A DNA stretch of 22,932 nt. Origin: a virus. The notes beneath the pieces are model-generated. The model was not told the DNA's origin and made no database searches. It worked only from the letters and a program-made list of their open reading frames with translations. A program made the position numbers and the translations under genes. Each line of letters opens with the position of its first letter. Position 1 is the stretch's first letter. The stretch covers positions 1 to 22,932 of IMG/VR virus record IMGVR_UViG_3300001679_000073; one strand, written 5' to 3'. Below, piece after piece: positions 8,421 to 15,078 of the stretch.

Positions 8421-9601
8421 TAGTTGCCCCTTGCTTTAATGAACGCCTCTTTCTGTACCATTGACAACTTATTCCACTGCTCTTTTGACACACCTTCCTT
8501 TTCATTGGAATTTAATGTTCCATAAGCCATTGTTCCTTCTAATGAGCTTAGATAGGCGCTTTGCTCTGGCGTAAACATAGGTTTGTTTTTCAATTCACGC
8601 ATCTTAGTGTAATACTCAGGAAGAGTAAGTTGTTGCGACATAAATTGACTAGCAATGTTTGAACGCTCTATTTGTCTTCTTGCTGTTTCTTCAAGACTTG
8701 CTTGTAGGATTTGTCTCGCTTTAATGTTCATAGACGCAGCACCCGATGTTTCTAGTAGAACCTCAAAGTCCTTCTCAGTCATTACACCTTCACCTGCTTG
8801 TCTTAATCCTTTAGCAACCTTATTTAGGAGTCCATTGTATGCGTCCATAGCAGGAGAAAAGCCCGTTGGAATAAATCCACGTCCAATATCAGGCACTTCC
8901 TGTAGAACAGGGTTGTCGCCTAGCTTTCTTAACATTGCTAAATCTCTCAATGAGTTATCCGCTGAGTAACCACCTTGTATTTGAGTTTTTGCATCCGCAA
9001 TTCCTGCCTTAATGAACTCCATGTTAGTTTTGTCACCCATGTTGATATTAACACCACCGCCACTAATAACACCTGCTGCTTTCATCGCAGCAAACTTTTC
9101 AGGGTCTGCTGTAAATAAATCAATCTTCTCTTGTAATGCTGACACCGGTTTGAACGCTAAACTGTAAGCAGTCTTGCCATCCATAACGCCACTCTTTACC
9201 AACTCTGCTAAATCTGTTCTACCCATCTTTATCAATGCTTCTGCTGTAGCATTTCCCTTCTTCCTAGAACGAATAGATTTAATCTTATTTTCCATTGACG
9301 TAGCAATACTAGCATCGGGATTAAGTCTCATTGAGTTAAGAGCAATAGTAATACGAGCCATGCGCTCTTCGTCACCAAAGAAGTCACCTGCTTTATCGAA
9401 AACGCCCGGCTCTTCTGTCGGTGTTTGCTGTTCTGTAATTTGTTGCTGAGGAACATTTACGTGTGGATTACCACCAATTGTCATGGCAGGGTCTGTCATC
9501 AGACTTGGGTCTTGATTTTTAAAACCTAGTAAATCTAACTTATCATCTTCCATGTTGAATAATCCTGACAGACTATTGCTAATATTATTTATCAAACTCA
9601 T
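8420..9601 (-). CDS. Putative virion structural / ejection protein, 393 aa
   Basis: The N-terminal 70 residues are low complexity with a Gln/Pro/Thr-rich linker (about 50-67). Residues 75-130 form a helical part with RMARITIALNSMRLNPDAS. The C-terminal half has GNPVLQEVPDIGRGFIPTGF and LRQAGEGVMTEKDFEVLLE; a G-G-MT-DF pattern of this kind appears in virion proteins of many podophages and pseudo-T7-like phages. No enzyme motif is present. The ATG at 9601 has a strong AGGAGA site. It lies between repeat-rich proteins and the 656-aa putative ejection protein and its stop overlaps that gene's start, so joint production in fixed ratio is likely. The exact role is unknown. Confidence 0.65.
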   Translation of the reverse strand: MSLINNISNSLSGLFNMEDDKLDLLGFKNQDPSLMTDPAMTIGGNPHVNVPQQQITEQQTPTEEPGVFDKAGDFFGDEERMARITIALNSMRLNPDASIATSMENKIKSIRSRKKGNATAEALIKMGRTDLAELVKSGVMDGKTAYSLAFKPVSALQEKIDLFTADPEKFAAMKAAGVISGGGVNINMGDKTNMEFIKAGIADAKTQIQGGYSADNSLRDLAMLRKLGDNPVLQEVPDIGRGFIPTGFSPAMDAYNGLLNKVAKGLRQAGEGVMTEKDFEVLLETSGAASMNIKARQILQASLEETARRQIERSNIASQFMSQQLTLPEYYTKMRELKNKPMFTPEQSAYLSSLEGTMAYGTLNSNEKEGVSKEQWNKLSMVQKEAFIKARGN

Positions 9602-9624
9602 TTAAGTCTCCTAAAACCTAATTG

Positions 9625-10029
9625 TTAGAACAAAGACTGTAAGCCTTCTCTAATTTTTTTACGCCAATCTTCCTTTTCATCATCCATGCCCATATCTTGC
9701 TCTGCAAGCATTCTGTTTTGAGTAGAGAACATATCTGTGCCGTAATCTTGTGTTGCATTGTACATATCAAGTAAGCCCGGATTTGTATCCGATGGAGCGA
9801 ATAGTTTACCCATAGCCTGTGTGTCAGCAGACATCATGCCTTCACCTGCTACATTAGTATCTTTAACGATAGGTCTTATCTGAGGCTTCTGCAACGAAGC
9901 TTGACCCATACCTAAGTTAGGCTGTGTCTGTTGAGGTTGCATAAAAGACTGAAAGATAGAGTCAAACTCATCATCTGACAAGCCACCCTTCGCTTGAGCG
10001 CCTTCTAATATTTGTTGTAGGTAGCTCAC
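9625..10029 (-). CDS. Hypothetical Gln/Met-rich protein, 134 aa, GTG start
   Basis: The start is GTG at 10029, which shares its first base with the TAG stop of the preceding gene (TAGTG); GGGTGG lies upstream. Residues 1-30 form a helix followed by FDSIFQSFMQPQQTQPN, then a Gln/Met/Asp-rich disordered middle and a charged C-terminal helix with KEDWRKKIREGLQSLF. There is no recognised family. It shares a low-complexity style with the adjacent 334-aa and 393-aa proteins, so it is probably a minor virion or assembly protein of the same ejection set. That assignment is by neighbourhood only. Confidence 0.65.
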   Translation of the reverse strand: MSYLQQILEGAQAKGGLSDDEFDSIFQSFMQPQQTQPNLGMGQASLQKPQIRPIVKDTNVAGEGMMSADTQAMGKLFAPSDTNPGLLDMYNATQDYGTDMFSTQNRMLAEQDMGMDDEKEDWRKKIREGLQSLF

Positions 10030-11033
10030 TACTTACCACCCATCATACTTCCTGCAAGCGTCAGATAATCAAATAGACCCGGGTCTTTAGTATTCGTTTG
10101 TGTTTGACCTGATTGAGTAACACCTAGTGCTTGATTTAAGTAACCTAGTCCTGTAGCAGGTGCGCCTGTCATGCCACCGAATTGACCTTTAGCAGCATCA
10201 ATAAGAGCTTGTTCTAATGCTTGTTGTTGCGTGCCTTGTCTCGCTAAGTTATTAGTAACTTCCTGACCCATGCCGAAGCCTAGGTTAGATAAACTACCCA
10301 ACTGACCTGCTGCTCCCTGTCTATTCTGAGAGCCTTGTAAACCTGCTGATTGGTTAGCTAATGCTGCTTGCATTTGATTCGATATATCAAATTGGTTAGC
10401 TCTTTGGTTAGCTTGGTAAGCCTCGAAGTTCTTAGTTGCATCATACTGACTTGCTGATTGGTTTGCTAAATCAGCTTGCATTCCTGTGCCAATATCAAAT
10501 TGAGATGCCTGTTGGTTTGCTAGTCCTGCTTGCATTCTGTTTGCTATATCACCCTGTGCGAGTGATGTTGCCCTATCAAATCCACCTTGTCTAAGACCTG
10601 CTGAAGATTGAGCTAGTTGTGATGCCACATCTCTTCCCATCTCTCCCATAGCAATACCATGACGAGAGCCACCGAATGCTTTACCTGCTTGAGCTTGTGC
10701 GCCCAACATATCTAAACCTTGGTTAGCGCCTCTAAGAATATCAGCTTCATTTGCATCAATTACTTGTTGAGTATAAGGATTCATATAGGCACTCAAGTCT
10801 GTACTTGCTACCTGACCTGCCTGTACTGTAGAGCTTTGACCGGTAGGAGCTACCATAGGACTTGTTCCACCATAACCTATGGTAGCACTGTTACCGATGT
10901 TTCCAACCATGTTAGGCTGATAGCCAAGCTCACCGGTTGTTGCTAATATAGAGTTATTTATTCCCGTTGCTGCTGTTTGGTTAATATTTGAACCAATTGG
11001 TGATTGTATTTGATTGTTTCCTGGTCCTGCCAT
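10029..11033 (-). CDS. Repeat-rich putative ejection protein, 334 aa
   Basis: The N-terminal 75 residues are Gly/Asn/Thr-rich and probably disordered. Residues 82-130 carry AYMNPYTQQVIDANEADILRG and QAGKAFGGSRHGIAMGEMGR, a pattern I know from a widespread family of podophage virion proteins thought to be internal or DNA-transfer proteins. Residues 153-234 consist of about four imperfect 18-residue units of the type LANQQASQFDIGTGMQAD, predicted as Ala/Gln-rich helix. The C-terminus is Gly-rich. The ATG at 11033 has AGGGGT upstream. It follows a 127-aa protein that looks like the front half of the same family, with only three bases between stop and start, so the two products may act as one unit. 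Confidence 0.72.
   Translation of the reverse strand: MAGPGNNQIQSPIGSNINQTAATGINNSILATTGELGYQPNMVGNIGNSATIGYGGTSPMVAPTGQSSTVQAGQVASTDLSAYMNPYTQQVIDANEADILRGANQGLDMLGAQAQAGKAFGGSRHGIAMGEMGRDVASQLAQSSAGLRQGGFDRATSLAQGDIANRMQAGLANQQASQFDIGTGMQADLANQSASQYDATKNFEAYQANQRANQFDISNQMQAALANQSAGLQGSQNRQGAAGQLGSLSNLGFGMGQEVTNNLARQGTQQQALEQALIDAAKGQFGGMTGAPATGLGYLNQALGVTQSGQTQTNTKDPGLFDYLTLAGSMMGGK
10332..10577 (-). repeat. Imperfect 54-bp coding repeats (18-residue LANQ units)
   Basis: Residues 153-234 of the 334-aa protein contain about four imperfect 18-residue units with consensus LANQ-ASQFD----MQA. The phase is exact between successive LANQ or QANQ starts (residues 171, 189, 207 and 225). An 18-residue period equals five turns of an alpha helix, so one face would carry Ala/Leu and the other Gln/Asn. 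This would suit a long helical bundle. The units have diverged at the DNA level, unlike those of the tail fibre. Confidence 0.8.
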
Positions 11034-11036
11034 AAT

Positions 11037-11420
11037 CTACCCCTGATTCCTTGGTCCATACAGGGCATCGTACTGAGCTTGCTGTTGTGGATTCCTAGAT
11101 GCTAGTTCTGCTTTTGCTTGTTCAAATAGTGGTGCTGATGAGTAACCTTTCATTCCACCGGCAAAAGTTTGAGCTTGTGGCATGCCTTCAAATGCTTGCA
11201 TTCCTTGTGGAGCTAGACCAAATGCTTGTGCTGCTCCGATGTTAGATTGTGCTGCTGCTGTCTGCGTAGGATTGAAAGCTGCGACATCAGGACCGTAATA
11301 AGGCTGATAGCCGATTCTTTGAACATCCTCTGCTCTTGCTAAGTTCCTGACTGAAGGCTCTTTTAGCCAATCAGGTATCTCTGTCTTTTGTGTTGTGCTT
11401 CCGCCTTTTCCACCGCTCAT
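11037..11420 (-). CDS. Virion-associated protein, 127 aa, partner of the repeat-rich protein
   Basis: The N-terminus GGKGGSTTQKTEIPDWLKEP, followed by NLARAEDVQRIGYQPYYGPD and VAAFNPTQTAAAQ, is a pattern I recognise from podophage structural proteins. In some relatives it precedes, in one polypeptide, the NPYTQQVID segment that here sits in the next gene. The C-terminal part is Ala/Gln-rich and low complexity. The ATG at 11420 has a strong AAAGGAG site. The stop lies three bases before the next start. Function is inferred to be structural; whether the split is ancestral or derived cannot be told from the sequence alone. Confidence 0.7.
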   Translation of the reverse strand: MSGGKGGSTTQKTEIPDWLKEPSVRNLARAEDVQRIGYQPYYGPDVAAFNPTQTAAAQSNIGAAQAFGLAPQGMQAFEGMPQAQTFAGGMKGYSSAPLFEQAKAELASRNPQQQAQYDALYGPRNQG

Positions 11421-11421
11421 C

Positions 11422-11787
11422 TTAAAACTCCTTTCCTAATGTTACAAGTTGTTCTTTCCAACCAAATTCTTTTAATGCTTTTTTCCATCCCGGTCTACCT
11501 GCTAGACTCATTCCGACACAGCCTTGGGCTTTACCCCATTTTACCGCATCTTCGTGCATGTCAGTAATTTGCTCAAGTTTCCCACCTGCCAAGAAGACGT
11601 GTAGCACTTTCTTGTTAGGATACACGACTATCTCAGTTACTGCACACCCTTTTGGACCTGACCAAAGTTGCATATTGCCACTGATAACACCATCAACTAT
11701 GTGAATAAAGCTATGAGTGTTTCCACCTTTATCTAAAGCAGACTCAATCCACTCTCTACATCTAATTAACTCTTCATGTGTACTCAT
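11422..11787 (-). CDS. GNAT-like phage protein, 121 aa
   Basis: Residues 8-50 (IRCREWIESALDKGGNTHSF, then NMQLWSGPKGCAVTEIV) and 52-70 (EIVVYPNKKVLHVFLAGG), followed by a helix and RPGWKKALKEFGW, match a small family found in podophage structural operons and often annotated as GNAT-type acetyltransferase. The order strand-strand-helix-strand-helix fits the GNAT fold, but the usual acetyl-CoA-binding Q/RxxGxG/A loop is not clearly present; the region around WGKAQGCVG is the nearest. Activity is therefore uncertain. The ATG at 11787 overlaps the preceding stop as ATGA. Its constant place beside tail genes suggests a role in virion assembly or in modifying a virion or host protein. Confidence 0.7.
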   Translation of the reverse strand: MSTHEELIRCREWIESALDKGGNTHSFIHIVDGVISGNMQLWSGPKGCAVTEIVVYPNKKVLHVFLAGGKLEQITDMHEDAVKWGKAQGCVGMSLAGRPGWKKALKEFGWKEQLVTLGKEF

Positions 11788-11996
11788 GGGTCAAGTTTAA
11801 TCTTAACCCATTGACCGTTCTTAGATACCACAGGACACTCATTAACCGCATCCCACATTAAAATACCATCCTCTGATGCTGATTGCGTACTATCCTTGTA
11901 TCTTAATTTATCTCTAGTTCTCATCAGAAATGAGTTCATTCTTTCACCCCAATTCTTCCAATCTGCTCCTAATGGAGGTGGTGGAGTTGGTATCAT
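11784..11996 (-). CDS. Small protein, 70 aa, after the gp10-like gene
   Basis: The N-terminus is proline-rich (IPTPPPPLGADWKNW), followed by a basic helix and a short beta segment with GILMWDAVNECPVVSKNGQW that could form a small beta hairpin, as in fibre-binding tips. Both ends overlap neighbours as ATGA: the start with the stop of the gp10-like gene, and the stop with the start of the GNAT-like gene. Translation is therefore probably coupled to the tail protein. Small proteins of this look are frequent in podophage tail regions, but their function is not known to me. Confidence 0.7.
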   Translation of the reverse strand: MIPTPPPPLGADWKNWGERMNSFLMRTRDKLRYKDSTQSASEDGILMWDAVNECPVVSKNGQWVKIKLDP

Positions 11997-13471
11997 CGTT
12001 TTCCACCTATTCTTGCTTCAATTCTCATAGTACCTGCACGCCAACAAGCAAGACCATTGCCTTCAACTCTCATTCTAATTTGTCGTCCTGTAAACCGAAC
12101 ATCTGTAGGATTTGTTAATACATACGGACCATGTGATGATTCAGCAGCATTAGGGTAATTCCTTGTCTTGAATGTTATGCTAACTTCGCCTTGTATTCTC
12201 TCGTCAGGTATAAGGCTAGTTACTTTCATTAGATTGTCGCCATTTCCTAAACTAATAGGACCTGTCTCAGCAAACGGTGATAAAGTACCATGTTGAAAAC
12301 CGGACTCTTGATTGTATAAGTCTGCATCTGAGTCAGCCCAAATAGGAGTATCAAATGTACCTCTATCAATTCCGGCAGTTCTTTCTAGTTTACCTACGTT
12401 CCAATGACCTTCTTTATAGTCATAAGATACGTATGTATCATTCTCTATCGCTCCGTCAGATGGATAAAACCACCATATCTCACCAAATTGAGAGTTATGT
12501 ACTGCAAATGCTTTACTAATTTGATTTCGGTTTATATCACAGAAGATGTAATCAATAACATCACACTTTACCTCTTTAGCTACTGAGCCATCGAACATAA
12601 AGAAGCCTTTAGCGCCCATCCAAAAAGCACCCTCATCAATTGCTACTGCTGATTTACGGGAGATAATGCCACAAGCTGTGCCGACACGCTCAAAACCATA
12701 TACAAACGGTGGTCCTGAGTAAGTGGCAATATGAGCATCAGTATCTGTCAGGATAAGAGTTCTACCTCTCATTCGTAAACCACACATAATCTGCCCGGTT
12801 GTCTGTAATTCAAAGTCACCTGCCTCATTTGTGGCTAACGGTGTCCAAGTTGTATTGTCTTCTCTGTCACACCAAGCTACCAATCGTGGATTGCTGCTTG
12901 CTCCTAAAGCAAAAACAAAACGCTCTTCTGTTACTACCATTCCTTTATTGCCGGTTGGAGCGCCTGATAAAGCTGTTGGCAGGGTTGCTGTATTTAGCGT
13001 CCACTCGTATATCTTTCCGTCTTTAGACGAACAAGCAAGTAAATTCTCACCCCAATTGTCTATTGACCAAGTAGTAGCCTCTTGGTATATTCCTGATGAT
13101 GTTCTAGCAATACCATAGTTATCTGTACCGTAGAAATCTCCGCCATAAGATAAGTTCACTGTTGCATCTTCATGTCCAACTGCTAGACCCGTAGGTGTAA
13201 TATCAGCCACTGTTCCTGACGCATTAATATAATGAAGTTTTGCGTGAGTTGCAATTGCAAGGTTAGAACTTGATGTGTTATCAATCCAAGCTAACATCCC
13301 TCTTGGAGCTGATGCTGAGGCTGTAGCAACTCTCTCACTCCAACCACCCACCGGTCTCATTGAGCCATCATGCCATCTTACTAAGTTAGCATCTCTCCAT
13401 CTATTAGACGCTTCAAAATCTGTACCGTTACGGTAAATTCCGGGTTGTAAATCTAGTGGTATTAAACTCAT
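11993..13471 (-). CDS. Tail accessory protein, P22 gp10 / stabilisation-like
   Basis: This 492-aa protein probably forms part of the short tail below the adaptor. The start LIPLDLQPGIYRNGTDFEAS, then RWRDANLVRWHDGSMRPVGG, is typical of the P22 gp10-like stabilisation family (P22 gp10 has 472 aa). The body is a series of short beta segments with regularly spaced Trp and Gly (FWMGAKGFFMFDGS, EIWWFYPSDG), suggesting a beta-propeller-like fold; the C-terminal 90 residues are a separate beta domain. I place the start at ATG 13471, which overlaps the preceding stop as ATGA. A TTG at 13489 would add six residues but lies inside the preceding gene without a ribosome site. It follows adaptor and fibre-like genes, as expected for neck and tail order. 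Confidence 0.85.
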   Translation of the reverse strand: MSLIPLDLQPGIYRNGTDFEASNRWRDANLVRWHDGSMRPVGGWSERVATASASAPRGMLAWIDNTSSSNLAIATHAKLHYINASGTVADITPTGLAVGHEDATVNLSYGGDFYGTDNYGIARTSSGIYQEATTWSIDNWGENLLACSSKDGKIYEWTLNTATLPTALSGAPTGNKGMVVTEERFVFALGASSNPRLVAWCDREDNTTWTPLATNEAGDFELQTTGQIMCGLRMRGRTLILTDTDAHIATYSGPPFVYGFERVGTACGIISRKSAVAIDEGAFWMGAKGFFMFDGSVAKEVKCDVIDYIFCDINRNQISKAFAVHNSQFGEIWWFYPSDGAIENDTYVSYDYKEGHWNVGKLERTAGIDRGTFDTPIWADSDADLYNQESGFQHGTLSPFAETGPISLGNGDNLMKVTSLIPDERIQGEVSITFKTRNYPNAAESSHGPYVLTNPTDVRFTGRQIRMRVEGNGLACWRAGTMRIEARIGGKR

Positions 13472-14052
13472 GCTGCTATTGTTGTCCAAGTGTCTGTTGA
13501 TTCAGGAATATCTGCCCATGTGTCTGTGCTTTCTGCAACTACACTCCAAGAGGTAGTGCTATTAATAATATCTTCCCACTTCTCTCTACCTATTGTTATA
13601 GTGACCGATACACCGTCCGATACTGCACTAGATTGTTGAACTCTATTGCATATAGCTGTAACTATAGAATCTTCTTGAGTCTCGGCACTTCCATTATAGA
13701 TAACCTGTGCTTTTGCAATTACTTGACCTGTAGCAGTAAGCTGACCTGCCGTAAGATGAATCTTCTCAGCATTAACCAAATATCCAGAAGTAACAACAGA
13801 TGATGCACTAGACTCTCTAACTCTAATAGAATCCGATATAGTGGACGAAGTTGCAACAATATCTGACTCAGCATTAACTATCTTGCTTGATACTGCAAAT
13901 ATTACAGTGTCGCCCATTGTGATAGAGCCTGACTCTCTTATTCTATAAGAATCAGCACTTGAGGTTGAGTCCGCAACAACGGTTAATGAACCGTCCTCTA
14001 GGTCGGCTGTGGAATACTTCGCTCTATTGTATTTCCACTGGTTGTATAACAT
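13468..14052 (-). CDS. Beta-rich tail-associated protein with Trp decapeptide tail, 194 aa
   Basis: I do not recognise a named family. Residues 32-85 contain two related copies (SADSYRIRESGSI and TISDSIRVRESSAS), alternating polar and hydrophobic residues as in beta-solenoid or fibre proteins. Residues 145-155 are a beta strand (DGVSVTITIG). The last 38 residues have Trp at 159, 169, 179 and 189, exactly ten apart, in a WxxIxxST pattern. The ATG at 14052 has a weak ribosome site one base beyond the preceding stop. It lies between a fibre-like protein and the gp10-like tail protein, so a neck or tail decoration role is likely. Confidence 0.75.
   Translation of the reverse strand: MLYNQWKYNRAKYSTADLEDGSLTVVADSTSSADSYRIRESGSITMGDTVIFAVSSKIVNAESDIVATSSTISDSIRVRESSASSVVTSGYLVNAEKIHLTAGQLTATGQVIAKAQVIYNGSAETQEDSIVTAICNRVQQSSAVSDGVSVTITIGREKWEDIINSTTSWSVVAESTDTWADIPESTDTWTTIAA
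13471..13581 (-). repeat. C-terminal ten-residue tryptophan repeat
   Basis: The last 37 residues of the 194-aa protein hold four units with tryptophan at exactly ten-residue spacing (positions 159, 169, 179, 189), with Ile or Val two to three residues later and a Ser-Thr pair six to seven residues later. Two units share ESTDTW. In the DNA the two ESTDTW units share a similar plus-strand segment (tgtctgtt and tgtctgtg), which points to local duplication. Confidence 0.85.
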
Positions 14053-14053
14053 T

Positions 14054-14434
14054 TTAGTTCAGAGTAATATCTAAGTCCGCATTCGGAATACGGAACACGT
14101 CACCTGAATCAATAGTCTTTGCAGTTGTCAATGTCGCATAAGCCATCAAGTTACCTGATGTTGCTGCATCGAACACTCCAACGTGCGTCACCGTACCCCA
14201 GTTATTAGTGGCAGTTGCCCACTCTAGTGCTGCATTGTTTGATGTGGTGTTTCCTGCAGTAGTAAATGCTACTGTCTGACGAGCGTAAGCTCCACCTGAT
14301 AATTCTGTACCGCCACCTGTCTCACCGGGTGCTGCTGTGTATAAAGCCACATATAACGTAGATGGAGCTGAGTAAGCCGAACCTGCAAATACGTGGTCTA
14401 AGATTTCTGTTTCTAAAAAGTTTGTAAATGACAT
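14054..14434 (-). CDS. Small fibre-like tail protein, 126 aa
   Basis: The pattern SFTNFLETEILDHVF, TLYVALYTAAPGETGGGTEL, YARQTVAFTTA and ALEWATATNNWGTVTHVGVF is that of a widespread small phage tail or head fibre protein family, predicted as a beta sandwich. The last residues DVFRIPNADLDITLN are typical of the family end. The ATG at 14434 shares a base with the adaptor stop (TAATG) and has AAGGA upstream. The protein has the usual family length. Its location between the adaptor and the gp10-like gene supports a neck or collar fibre role, but the exact attachment point cannot be read from the sequence. Confidence 0.8.
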   Translation of the reverse strand: MSFTNFLETEILDHVFAGSAYSAPSTLYVALYTAAPGETGGGTELSGGAYARQTVAFTTAGNTTSNNAALEWATATNNWGTVTHVGVFDAATSGNLMAYATLTTAKTIDSGDVFRIPNADLDITLN

Positions 14435-15063
14435 TATCCTTGTCCTCTTATTTTAAGTTTTAAGCCTGAGCCACTAAATCTAGCATTCTCAGATACTTCG
14501 TTTAATCGTGCAACGGAAGCGCTATACATCTGCGCCCAAATTGCAACTCTCTCATCTTCGCCTAGATACGGTGCTGAATGTAGTAGTGTGCCATAAAGGT
14601 ACACATCAGGTGCTTCTAGTAAAAGCCAATTATTAGCATTACTTGAACTAAGAGCTGTTGTCTTAGCGTAGTAAAGCAATTCTGTGTTTGTTTCAGCAGA
14701 AGGTGTTGGGTAGAACTGAAATTGACCGTCTGCGTGTGTGTAATGTGTTGCTGTTCCTGAGGCATCATTATTAGATGCTCTCTTGTCTGCCATAGCTGAC
14801 CTAGAGATTAAATCAAGAGGTGATGTTCCGTTGTCTGTGACGTGGAATCTAATAGTCTCCATCCAATCAGTAGGTATCTGTGAATATTCATCTCCACCTG
14901 ACTGTTGACCACTAGCGCGTTTCTCCATCTTCCAATGACGAATGTCTCTGTTAATCTGAGATTCAGCTAATGCAATGAAGTTATCAATAGCCGATGATAA
15001 GTCATCTCTATTAAGAAAGTCCGCTACTGCGGATTTAAGAGTTGCGTACGTGTTTATAGCCAT
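14434..15063 (-). CDS. Head-tail adaptor (P22 gp4 / SU10 adaptor-like)
   Basis: This 209-aa protein likely forms the ring directly below the portal. The N-terminal helices with YATLKSAVADFLNRDDLSSA and FIALAESQINRDIRH, the central strand region with YSQIPTDWMETIRFHV, then QFQFYPTPS and LLYYAKTTAL, and the late helices with LYGTLLHSAPYLGEDERV match the phage adaptor family common in SU10-like and many marine podophages. P22 gp4 has the same role at 166 aa. No peptidoglycan-hydrolase motif is seen here. ATG at 15063, with AGGGA about 12 bases upstream. It is followed without gap by a fibre-like protein. Confidence 0.85.
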   Translation of the reverse strand: MAINTYATLKSAVADFLNRDDLSSAIDNFIALAESQINRDIRHWKMEKRASGQQSGGDEYSQIPTDWMETIRFHVTDNGTSPLDLISRSAMADKRASNNDASGTATHYTHADGQFQFYPTPSAETNTELLYYAKTTALSSSNANNWLLLEAPDVYLYGTLLHSAPYLGEDERVAIWAQMYSASVARLNEVSENARFSGSGLKLKIRGQG

Positions 15064-15078
15064 AATTTCATTATATCC

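Noticed and set aside
13472-13489. TTG start extending the gp10-like protein by six residues
   Set aside because: No ribosome site is seen, and the ATG at 13471 gives the ATGA overlap used throughout the operon.
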